Source of the DNA: Branchiostoma floridae
Taxonomy: Eukaryota; Chordata; Leptocardii; Amphioxiformes; Branchiostomatidae
NCBI RefSeq assembly: GCF_000003815.2
Contig: NC_049980.1
Span: forward strand, 21,899,249 to 21,963,248
DNA length: 64,000 bases
Reading direction: 5' to 3'
A model generated the notes under the pieces. The model made no database searches and was not told where the DNA came from. It worked only from the letters and a program-made list of their open reading frames with translations. Within the stretch, counting starts at the first letter, position 1, and each line of letters begins with the position of its first letter. The translations under genes and the position numbers were made by a program. Below are positions 48,055-58,922 of the stretch, one piece after another.

Positions 48055-48187
48055 GGCCTCCTTCGGTCAATATTGACCATGGTAAAATCCTAATTGATAT
48101 CAGCCCTACAGCGTCGACTGTGGCTAAACAGTCCTATACGAGAATGGCAGTCTCTGCCACATAGGGCAGATCTGTAAGCTGACTCAG
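48055..48187 (+). repeat. Dispersed repeat, copy 2
   Basis: Second copy of the 45773-45909 repeat, with a short GGTCAATATTGACC palindrome near its start. It lies between ABHD8 and the minus-strand P450 gene. Confidence 0.8.
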
Positions 48188-48304
48188 GTAAAAAAAAACA
48201 GGTAGCACCATAGTTAAAAAATCAAGGTTTCATATGCCGGTTCCATACGCGTGCCAAAGCAGCATATACTTACTTAGCAATGCAATAAACTTGGTTTAGC
48301 TTTA

Positions 48305-50951
48305 CTATTCTCTTGGAATGGCACACAGATCAAAAGACACAGGGCTGTAGGTGATGATTCCCACTATCCCTACAGTAGATGGTTTAGCTGCTCCATCTGG
48401 CAGCTTGAAAGTGAAGTGCTGCAGCAGGTGGGTGAAGAACAGGAACAGCTCCATCTTGGCCAAATTCTCCCCCAGGCACATACGACGCCCTGTAGGCCAA
48501 AATAAGCCAAAAATGAGAGCAAAATATGGTTACTCACCAGTGGTTACTCACTGTACAAGGTACAAGTTAAAGTTCTGACTGCTGGCGTTATGCCATGCAT
48601 ACATGTCGAGCTGTGCAAGTACATCTAACCCTTATGGGACAGGAAACAACAGACAACAAACCAGAGTATCTGCATATGGAAGGCACTGCATGTTTTCTCC
48701 AGACTGCCTTGCTAACACAGATGCTACTAACAGCTCATCAGACCCCCTCCCCAGAAATGGTAGAGAGTGAACATTCAGTACAAATGATTCAAGTCCTATG
48801 AGGAAGTCAGTCTTACCTGTGGAGAAAGGAATGAATGTTGGATCCTTAACAAACTGCCCATTTTCACCGAGAAACCTTTGCGGCTTGAAGACCTCTGGCT
48901 CATGGTAGTGTACTGGGTCGTAGAAAACTGACCACAGAACAGGCCAAATCATGGTGCCTTCTGGGATGTCGTAACCGAAAAGGTTGGCATTCTTTGAAGT
49001 GGCATGAGGGAGTGACATTGGTGCAACAGGCTTTATGCGCATTACCTCCGTGATGACAGCCTCTGTGTAGGGCAGCTGACTGCGTTGTGTGATTGACAGG
49101 GCTGTGTCAGGTCCAACCACGCTGTCAATCTCCTCCTGTACCTTCTGCTGTACCTCAGGGTACAGCACCATGTACAGCAGGGCCCATGTCAGAGTGGTGG
49201 ATGTGGTCTCGGACCCAGCAACAAACAGGTCTGAAATCACATAATTCAGCTGGTCCTCAGTGAAGTTCTCCCTGTCCCCTGCCTCATCTTCTTGACTCAT
49301 CTCCAGCAGATAGCTGTCAATGAAGTCACGAATGTTAGAAGGGTCAAATGTGTTCTTGTGCTCTATCAGGTCTTCTCGGAGAGAACCTATTACCTCCTCT
49401 GCATTCTTTAGTACCTTGTCTACAGCCTTCCTGACTGCAGGGATGTGTCGTAATAAGGGGAAGAAGTTGGTCACTCCAGCCAAGTCCTGTTCTCCAAAGT
49501 TCTGATTGACTCTGTCCATCAAGTAGTTAAATTTAGGGTCACTGTAATCAAACCGTGCACCAAAAACGATGGAGCAGATGACATTGCTGACAGCATTTTG
49601 AAGAAGGGGCCTGACATTGAAGGGCGTGTTGGCTGTCTTTAGGATTTCTTCCTTCAGACCTTCAGCCTCCTCTAAGATCTTGCCTTCCAAGCTGCGTTTC
49701 CCAAATCCAAAATCACGCAGGCTCCTGAGGGTGAACTTGCGTTGCTGCTTCCACAATGAGCCATAAGGAAGGAACGCAATTCCTACAATATATGGGAAAA
49801 GAGCGTTTTGTACAATTCATAATGGACAATTGAAAAAAGTCTGAAAAGCTATAATTGCAACTTGCATTTTCATATCACTGAGTGCTATAACTACTGATCT
49901 TTATATTTGTGTGCTTGTATTAAGAAATTTACACTTGATTTTACCCTCTTTTCTGCTGTAAAGCTCAGAGTTTGGCTGTAAGATTGTAATACTACTTTGT
50001 GGGTATTCTTCATTCATGCTAGGTCCTGCCTGAATTATCTGTATGCTTCCAGAGAGTATACTGTAATGAAACTATCATCATTATCAACATCATCATAAAA
50101 ACCAAGGTCATTTAACTTAAAGGTGCATGGCCAAATCAAAACATCATCATGTGATAAAAGCTTACCACTTTTCATTCCAGTCGTCTTGTCAAACAAATAC
50201 ATGGATGGTCGGCTTGAGAAGTCTTCTCCTTTCCTGACCAATGCTTCATGAATAGCCTCATAGCCACAGAGTACAACAACATCCTTTGGTCCCATTCTGA
50301 TGCTGAACACATCTCCATACTTTTTCCTCATGGCCGTCAGCACTAGGTGTGGACTCTGTTGAGGAACAGGTAGATTAGCAATAAATTAGTGAAGTGGCTG
50401 TTCACTGACTGACCCTTACCATCTAAAATTTGTAGAAAAACTGAACAATTATGAGCAAAATGAATTTGGACATGTGTGATGCCAAGCTAAAAAAAAACTT
50501 TTTTAGACTACAGCTACATGCATACAACCAAAGTTTGTCCTTGAGCATAAAATTTAAGATATACCTTTATATAAATCTTTGGGCTCCAGAGTTGCTCTTT
50601 TTTTATCTGTATGCAATGCAGCCTAGACCGAGGTCTGCTAGCTGTTTCTGTCCTTGACCCCAAAAGGTTGAATGCTTACAGGGCAACTCATTATTTGTAC
50701 TGCTGGTAATGATATTCATTATGGGAACCGAAATGGTTGACAAAGTCACCCCATGACTACTAATCCTTAACACTGACCTTGCCAAGTGTGGGGATGTGTC
50801 CCAAGACTGGCCAGCCCCAGGGCCCTGGGGGGAGGTTCTTCCCAGGCCTGAGGTACCAGAAGGTCAGTAGAAGGACAAACACAAGGACGAGGGCTGTCTG
50901 TACATCACAGTAGGTGAACAGCCTGGCAGCAAGGCTGTGGAGCACAGACAT
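48305..50951 (-). CDS. Cytochrome P450, CYP2 clan (CYP2U1-like), 4 coding exons, 504 aa
   Basis: Membrane-anchored microsomal mono-oxygenase; substrate unknown. Exons 5' to 3': 50951-50778, 50355-50166, 49782-48817, 48489-48305 (174, 190, 966 and 185 bases; all phases agree). Seen: an N-terminal hydrophobic anchor (about residues 18-36), proline hinge [14 protein letters not shown], WxxQR-type helix C (SLWKQQRKF), I-helix AGSETTSTT, ExxR (EVMR), the PERF-like FKPQRFLG, and heme-binding [10 protein letters not shown]. Few exons with one very large exon resemble CYP2U1 rather than the nine-exon vertebrate CYP2s; this is suggestive, not proof of orthology. Upstream bases just before the Met (about 50952-50985) look like a spliced 5' UTR, as in the second copy. 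Confidence 0.92.
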
Positions 50952-50999
50952 CTTGGTGTACAACTCTGTTGAGCTGAAAAAGATACGTAAGAAAGCCTG

Positions 51000-52057
51000 A
51001 GTAATGTTCATTTGTTAATGCAGCTCTCACTTTGCTGTAGAATGACAAAACTCAGTTCCCAAATGTCTAATGTTTCTGGACACTTGCAGGAATTTTCTGT
51101 GGCCAGCCTATGTAGATGAAATGTTACAGTGTATAATGGAAAAAGTGGTTTTTTAACAATTGCATCATGTAATCTTAAAATGTAACTGGCAAAAACATTT
51201 CAAAGTACAAAATAATGTATCTTCTGTGCCATCACAAGGAAATTGATGTACCATAAGAAAGAAAGTTGTTTACCAGTCAGCAAGTCTTGGATTCTCTCTA
51301 TTCCTGGCCCACCCTGTTGTGTAACTGATCGTCTTAGCTTCTGGGCCACTGCACCTAACCTTTAGGAACAAACCACCTCACATACATAGGGGGAAAACAA
51401 CTATTGTATGTGCACATTGATGCGCTACAGATTAGTCAAAGAAGTCATACTGGGTATGATCTATGTCTCAAATTCTATTAAATTAATATGGCATTGAATA
51501 AATTGATTAATTGAGACATGCTTTAGATTACTTGTTTGACACTTTCATTGGCACATATGCCCGGTCCTTGGTCACAAGCCAATTTTCAACAAAACCACCT
51601 ACCCAGTATCATTAGTCTGCATTTGCCATTTTCACACTTATTGGAGCCATATTGGAATGCTAACCCAGATGGTGTACGAGTTAAATCGGCAAATTCTAAA
51701 AGTTTAATCTTTGACTGTATTTGTGTGTTTGACAATGAAGCTTAATTAAATATATTCTTCAATGTCTGTTTAATGTATGTTTGATGATAAAGCTTAATCA
51801 TGGAATATAACTATTCTGAAATTTGTACGTTTGATAATAAATCTAACTGGGAATTCAAAGAAAGGAATACTGTGTCTGTAATGATATTAAATCTTTATTC
51901 ATCAAAGGATCCCTATATACAAATTGATACACCATGTACATCTCAGAAGGTTTGGGTCTGAGAGATGCAGCTTTCAGACATTGACTGCTGTCCTTACTGC
52001 AAAACTGTTGAAAGCTCTTCCAACTTAAGGTCATACAAGGCAATGCTAGTAGGAAGT
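51000..52057. other. Intergenic region between P450 copy 1 and the ROCO kinase gene
   Basis: No exon is recognised. TTTATT at 51894-51899 reads AATAAA on the minus strand and is a candidate poly(A) signal for the ROCO kinase gene, about 0.76 kb after its stop codon (gaps included). Confidence 0.45.
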
Positions 52058-52157
52058 NNNNNNNNNNNNNNNNNNNNNNNNNNNNNNNNNNNNNNNNNNN
52101 NNNNNNNNNNNNNNNNNNNNNNNNNNNNNNNNNNNNNNNNNNNNNNNNNNNNNNNNN
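52058..52157. other. Assembly gap (100 N)
   Basis: Exactly 100 N, the usual placeholder length for a gap of unknown size. Reading frames drawn through it are artefacts. Confidence 0.99.
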
Positions 52158-52415
52158 GTCTTTTCTGGAGACTGCCAGAGAGAGTCAGGTTAAGAATTTT
52201 GACCATTGGTATAAAATACATGTACAACAGTCAACAGTTACAGAGTATTGTAATGTTAAGGTTAAAGAAATTTCTTTATGCGATACAATTACTGGTACAC
52301 AAGTTCTTTTCAACTTGTACAAGCTTCTGATGCTAAGATTATGTTGGAGATGTTTGCTTGATTGAAGACAAATGTTGGTTAAAGCTGAAAATCACAGTGC
52401 AACCTCAAACTCGTG

Positions 52416-52515
52416 NNNNNNNNNNNNNNNNNNNNNNNNNNNNNNNNNNNNNNNNNNNNNNNNNNNNNNNNNNNNNNNNNNNNNNNNNNNNNNNNNNNNN
52501 NNNNNNNNNNNNNNN
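52416..52515. other. Assembly gap (100 N)
   Basis: A second run of exactly 100 N, 258 bases after the first, in the likely 3' UTR of the ROCO kinase gene. Confidence 0.99.
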
Positions 52516-52661
52516 ACATATCACACACAAAATGCACTACAATCATGCAGTAATGATACTTGATTATGGCAATGTTCAAAACATGTACTACTATTACATT
52601 TAGCTGAACCACAATTGTTACACACATACTTCAATTATGCAGTAGCATTTGATGCTTCCAT

Positions 52662-55600
52662 TTATATCACTCCTTTTAATATGTCTCTCTCTGCCTTCCT
52701 AAGCTCATTCCAGAAACTTTGTAATCTGTGTATATCATGTGTACCCATGGCTCCCCATGTCACCAATTGATACCACATACGGCCGTCAGCATTCCGTATC
52801 TGATCCCTTGCGTAGACCACCTTGTTCCCCCCCACGGCTATCAAATGTTGGATACTTCCGTAGTCACACCCCTGCTCTGGCGGCTCTGTCTTTAATGTTG
52901 CAAGGAGTTGTCCAATGTCATAGTGGGGGGAATCAGGGCTGATGTTGAATACCTGGACATCACCAGTGCTAGTTCCTATCCATAGCGTGTCCTTCACCAC
53001 AAGAATGGACCCTACTGTGATCTGGTCTCCTTCACACGAGAGCTCCCTGACCTGTTGGTGGCTGCTGGGGTCCAGCTCAATGACTTTGGCAGATCCACGT
53101 TCAAAACACCAAACCCTGTTCTCGTGACACCTCAGCTGAATTAGGGAATCATGGAACAGCTCCACACTGAAACAAAAAACACACAACAAAACCAATGACA
53201 TAATTGTTGTTTCAGAATCAAAACCTGTCTGCATGTTTCTGATACTCAACAACACAAGATAATCAGAACTATTCTTGTCTAAATAGGGTAGTACAATATA
53301 TATTATGGAATTTCCTGAGTAGTCATCATAACCCCTTTTCCTATTCGGTCAGGCAGTCCTTACTCTTATTGAGCCCACTTTGTCTCAATCATGTTTCTGG
53401 GGGACAGAAGAGGAGGAGACATACTGTTCCAGTCCTGCTCAGGTACATGTAACTCCTAACCTTGAAGTGGCCTTTGGGTCCTGCTATATTGTAACCACTA
53501 AGTAGTTCAGTGCCTAAAGTAAATTTTAAGTGGTCACTAAGCTACCCCGTGTGAAATAAAATGTGCTCAAGGAAGGCTCGAAAATAAGAGTATTCTCTAA
53601 GATGGCATGGCAGACAGACCTGTGCTCCTTGAGCTTAGTTGCTGTGCCAATGATGACAATAGTTCCACCACATCCCACCCACAACTCCTTATCATTGTTC
53701 ACCAGTGCCATACATGTCACTCTCTCCTCTGGGTTGTCACCAAGAACAATCTCCTTAACTTCTTCCCATTCAGATTCCTCCTGAATAAGGAAAAACATGT
53801 TTTAGAGATTTGTTTCAAAATAGCTATACCATGTATCTGTCTTCTTTGCATTCCACATTTTTAAGGATGGACATATTTTTTTAAGGATACAGTCATGTGT
53901 ACAATACTATAAGATACTTTAGGTCCACAGTTCAAATATTAAACTACAAGACACAAGTATGCACAGGCCTTTTTCCCCCACTTCAATCTTGCTCTTTAAA
54001 CCACAATATGCCTTCTGCTGTCTTACAAATGTAGATAGATTACTTGAAATACTTAATACTTGATTGGCTTCCATAGGCAATTTCTTAAATGGCTTTTCTA
54101 TAACTTTTTAGCAATTGTATTTTACCTTGAATATTCAACTACTGATAAACATCTTTGAATCTCCACTATGGTATGAAATAGCTACATTAATTGCCTCACG
54201 GTTTATAGATTCAGTGAGAAAACTGCATAGAAAGTACCCTCACCTGAGCAACAGTCATTGACTCTGTTCTGTTAATGTTGTCATCTCCATGGTCCAAATC
54301 ACCACTGTTGGGGATGGCTCTTCTGTACAGCCTCAGGGTACCATTATCCAGCCCTACATACACTTGCTGATATCTCCTCTTCTTTCTCTATCATTAGAAC
54401 AGAAACTATCATCATAGGAAGAAAATAAACATCTGACTAGAATCTTTTGCTAAATGTTGGCATTCTTACTCACAGTTAATTTAAGTTCAATCATTATGGT
54501 TTCCTTTGATGTCTACCTTTCACAAGCTCTACATGACAGTCTAGCTGCTTAGCAATGCTGTTTTTAGAATAATGTTAAAAAAGATTGACTTTGTAATGAT
54601 CCCCAATATGCAAATATGTTACAGTCCGAATGTACCTTACAACACTTAAAGAAACTCCTTTAATACTTAACTGGTTGTTACCGTTTTTATTGAAAAAATT
54701 ACCAAAATTTGAAGTTTGTTTGAAATGTTGACCAGTCTGGTATGTTGACTTTGCTGTCTACTGTGGTATCATCTAACTCTAGTACAAGATGTCTATTTCT
54801 TTTTTTATGAATTCATCATTTCATACACTCGCTCCATTTGAACTCTGAGAACCAGTAATTTAACTTGGCATGGTCTTATGTACTGTAGATTTCACTGGCT
54901 ACACACCTGCTTTACTGATGACAGGTTCTCTACTTCCTTCACCTGGTGAGTCAGGAGTGAGAGCACCTGGTGACCAGGTGAACACCTGATGGTCCACAGG
55001 TGGTCCTGTAGTCCCACTGGCCTCCTGTGTCCGTACACCTCTATCTCACCTGCCTGTGGATTGGAAAGAACAAAACCAAACCAAAATATACTATTAGTAA
55101 AGTGCTAAAACTTTCTTACCTCTGTAATGTTAATACAGTAAGCTGGCACCCCAAATTCCTGCAGCTTTCTTTATACTCAAAATGACTCTGCTAACACATA
55201 ACATCAGAATTTGGGCCTCGATCATGAGTTGTACAATGTAGACTAACCAACAGCTGATCAATCATGACTCATTTACATTTTTCCCAAACCTCAGTGACTT
55301 TCTTCATGCAAAACCGTTAACCAATGAGAAAATTTGAAATTCCTGATTATCGTTATATTTCATCATTACATAATATTTCCTTGATTGATTATTGCTGATT
55401 TACTAATTGCAATTATAATTTTCTTTTGTAACAATAAAACAGCAAACTAAGTATCATGGCAAATGAAGTGATTGCTATTTGACTCATTATCATCATCATC
55501 ATCGGTCGACGTGATCACACATGTTCGCACATGTTTACACACGACGGGGTTATACCGCCCCTTACGGGGTGACATAACCTTTCATTGGCTAATTACAAGA

Positions 55601-57726
55601 CGGGGATGCGCCAGGTCTCCCGTATGGGTGATTTGACGTGAATCACCCACTCCAGACAGAAGGATTTGCTCCATGACTCATTATACAGTAGCTTACCCCA
55701 GTGCCTGCCCAGATGTTGCCACCAACTCCAGCCATGCAGTAGACATTTTCTCCAGGAAGTTCCTTTTGGTCTATACTGAAAACCTCCTGCTCCACATCTA
55801 CAACACTGTAGGTTCTCCTGCTCCCCTCCCCTCCCCACACTCCCACAGTGTCTCTGCTATCCTGCAGACAAGTGACAAGGGAGGGCAGCAATAAGAATCA
55901 AATAATCATTTGGCAAGTGTTATGACAAGGATTTAAACCAGCATACCTTCACATGTTGCATGACACTTTGCCAATGAAGAAATGGCTAAGCAAAATTAGA
56001 CAGCAAGCAATAATATATCTTTCTTTTTTTATGGTTAGTTTGAACTTATACTTAAAAGTGATGTTTATAACTAGACTTATCTCATTTTTCTGCTCCATGG
56101 AAATACTACTGTGTGTACAAAAGTCAATTTGCTTAATGCTTATATTTCTCGACACAGAAACCACATTCATAACCAAACTTCTGGCCAAAAGAAATTTTCA
56201 TACAGCTGTACCAGTGTCAACAAACTGTTGTCAAACCTGTGTTAACTCAAATACTGCATGAACTTAAGATACTGCTGTTCCACTTTTGTGAACTTTAAGC
56301 TAAGGGCACAACACACCGTACGTGCAAATACGTGCTGTCTACGTGCCAAAACGTGGGCAATCTTTTGGGATCTGCCTCCGTATGAACTCGTAGGGAATCT
56401 GACGGATTTGGAGCATGCAGACACGCTGTAGAACTTAACGTGCAGGCAAAACTTTGTGTGCCATCGGGCTGCGGATTCGCCCCCTGCACGTGCCAGTACG
56501 GGCGACGCCTGCCCTGTAGTGGCGGAGCCCGGAGGTGGCCTAAAAAAAAAAACGTACGGACAAATTGCATGTACGGCGGGTTGTGCCCTTAGCTTTACAC
56601 ACTGCTGTCCTACCTGTGTCTGTATGTACAGCATGCTGCTGACCAGCTGGCTGTTCAGTTCTATCACTCTCTGCTGACAGAAGAAGGTCACGTCCTTCAG
56701 CTGATCAATGATGTCCTTTATTGTGGGCCTGAGGAGACAGAGGAACATTACTGTAACAGATGGAATGTTGACCCTATTACATCTAAATGGAGAGGATACC
56801 AGCTGTGTCTACGCTCTATCTAGTATAATCTACATGTATAAGTAAAAAGTTACATTATGCTCTCATGACATGAGTCTGTGGTTATGCAAATTGTTTAGAA
56901 AATAAACTGAGAGTCATAATTGCAAACAATTTTAAATCATAGCATTCATAGACTAAAAGTTGTTCTAGGTGTAAAATGTTGGTCTAGGGAACAATCAACT
57001 GCTTAAAAAGTAGTTGCTGACCTGCGCTGAGGGTCAGCTACCCAGCACTTCCTCATGAGCATCTCCAGACAGGGGAAATTGATGCTGATGTTGTGGTCTG
57101 AGAGAGAGGGACGGACTCCCTCCCTGAGAGACTGGGCGATCTCCAGGCCACTGCTGTACTGAGCCAGGGGGCGCAGTCCAGTAGACAACTCATACAGGAG
57201 CATTGCATAGGAGAAAATATCAACCTACAAAATACATCATACACAGGTGTATGGTTTCTTTCATTTGGAACATAATTGTTGGTGAATTTTGCACATCTAT
57301 TTCATTCAACTTGTATTGAAGAAATAAACAAACAAGAAATTTCAATAAAGCTCTTTCATAATATACATGCGCATGTGACGTGTATAAATACTACAAAGCT
57401 TACAAATGTAGAAGCCATGATAACAGCTACAAGTGTCTTAAAGACTTAAGCGAAAATGAAAAATTCTATTGATTCTGGAGAAAGTTTCTCATTTCACTGA
57501 CCTTAAAGTCATACACCATGCCAGGTCGGACTTCAGGCGCCTGAAATCCAGGTGTCCCGTCAGTGCTGAGCACGCCCTGTGGTGAGCTGAACTGGGATAT
57601 TCCATAGTCTGAGATCTTGACATTGATGGGTACGCTTGGGTCTAGGCTCCACACAAGCACATTGTCAGACTTCAGGTCACAGTAGACAATCTCCCTGTCA
57701 TGGATGTACTTTAGGGCTGATGCCAC
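52662..57726 (-). CDS. LRRK1: LRRK1-like ROCO protein kinase, 3' part only (kinase C-lobe and WD40-like C-terminus)
   Basis: Leucine-rich-repeat/ROC-COR kinase family. Exons 5' to 3': 57726-57502, 57224-57022, 56728-56614, 55861-55697, 55053-54907, 54387-54244, 53780-53620, 53166-52662; 554 residues, all phases agree. Seen: the catalytic loop [18 protein letters not shown] (not DFG) in [12 protein letters not shown], then [17 protein letters not shown], and [19 protein letters not shown] and EIRP/EVRP are closer to LRRK1 than LRRK2. C-terminal blades carry ELWVGCGG and [15 protein letters not shown], and the tail [12 protein letters not shown] resembles the LRRK1 end. The first exon starts in phase 0, so the N-lobe, ROC-COR and LRR exons must lie upstream, yet none is visible from 57727 to 64000. 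Confidence 0.88.
56298..56593. mobile_element. MITE-like element with about 30-base inverted ends (kinase-gene intron)
   Basis: The left end starts AGCTAAGGGCACAAC and the right end is its near-perfect complement, GTTGTGCCCTTAGC. Complementarity extends about 30 bases with few mismatches (CCGTACGTGCAA against TTGCATGTACGG). CpG-rich interior, about 296 bases, no credible ORF. Confidence 0.78.
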
Positions 57727-58351
57727 CTGAAAATATTGGGCAGCTTTTCAATAAAAACATCTCCTGGAAGCAAAAACTCACTAATGAGCTACCAGGATCT
57801 GCCATTAGTCACAGAGAAAATATCTATATGAATAATTCTATCTGTTAATCATACTGTCACAATATCCAATTTTTCTCTCAAAATAATACAGGTTTTCCTT
57901 CATTTAATTTGCAAACCTGTGATGAAATCTAGGCATGATAGAAATATGCATAAGACCTCATACCAAGGTGCCACAACATGAAAATTAGTTTTCCCCTCTT
58001 CAATAGTAACATGGTTCATTCCAAAAGGTTACCTGGGTGCAGTGACCTTAGCAGTGACCTTAGGGCTCAGCAAACACAGGTGGGGTTGCCAGCGACAGGA
58101 ACAAAGGGGCTTTTTTGTGGTAAACAAGTTTGATTCTTTTAACTTTCAGCACACCTTTTCTCAGCATGATTCAGATCTTTAGAGTAGCTTACAAGTCAGC
58201 AACATAAATCAGTACAACCTTGTGTTTCATTTAAGTCACAAAGTTTGAACTTTATTCCTCACAAAACAGGAACTGTTTGGGACTGAATCACAAAGCACCT
58301 GAAGAAAAAAAATCTTATACCATGACACTGTTGCTTATGCTAACTTTAATG
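57727..58351. other. Sequence upstream of the kinase C-lobe exon; no exon recognised
   Basis: AT-rich and intron-like. Both strands were read for a kinase N-lobe (glycine loop, VAVK-type lysine) and nothing convincing was found. Probably an intron of the ROCO gene. Confidence 0.5.
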
Positions 58352-58842
58352 ATACAGTCAAACCTGTATTAGCAGCCACCTTTGCATAGCAGGCACCTGG
58401 CCATAGTGGTCACTTTTTGTTGGTCCCTTGGATTCGTAATGATTAAGAAATAGGCTTAGCGGCCACCTGTCCAACGCAGCCACGGCCACACGATTTCCGG
58501 TCCCGTTGATACAGAAACACTGCCTATTGCAACCATACTGCAGCCATATGTCACTCTGCACCGAATTTGAAATTGTAGTTTGCGAGGATTTAGAGTTCCT
58601 GACAGGGTCATTTTGGTGGTAGCAGAAGGTATGCATGCCTTGAGCATTTAAGTACAAGTCTTTGTCGGTGAATTTACCGATCTAGACAATGTTACTTGGC
58701 GAGAAAGATTAGTGGGAGTTGAAATCATGTGTAGCTTGCTCATGGTCAATTGATCAACATTTTCTCTATAGTGGCCACCTGTCTATAGTGGCCATATTTC
58801 TCCAGTCCCTTGAGTGGCCGCTATAGACAGGTTTGACTGTAT
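58352..58842. mobile_element. DNA-transposon-like element with ATACAGTCAAACCTGT ends
   Basis: ATACAGTCAAACCTGT at the left end is the exact reverse complement of ACAGGTTTGACTGTAT at the right end. The outer TA on both sides could be a TA target duplication around CAGTCAAACCTG. Subterminal GTGGCCACCTG / TAGTGGCC words repeat near both ends. About 490 bases, no long ORF. It sits between the kinase exon and P450 copy 2. A decayed relative lies at 10108-10235. Confidence 0.82.
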
Positions 58843-58922
58843 CTATTTATCTATAAATCATTATCATAAAATAAATCATTATCATAAAATAATTTTTCAG
58901 CTTGACAGAGTTGTACACCAAG

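Noticed and set aside
49320-49505. Plus-strand ORF of 61 codons inside P450 copy 1, with a matching antisense ORF at 61186-61371 in copy 2
   Set aside because: Both are antisense shadows of the conserved P450 exon; their similarity to each other follows from the duplication.
51965-52627. ORFs reading through the N runs
   Set aside because: They consist mostly of unknown bases and have no coding support.
55489-55506. CAT trinucleotide run in a ROCO kinase intron
   Set aside because: A short common microsatellite without further structure.
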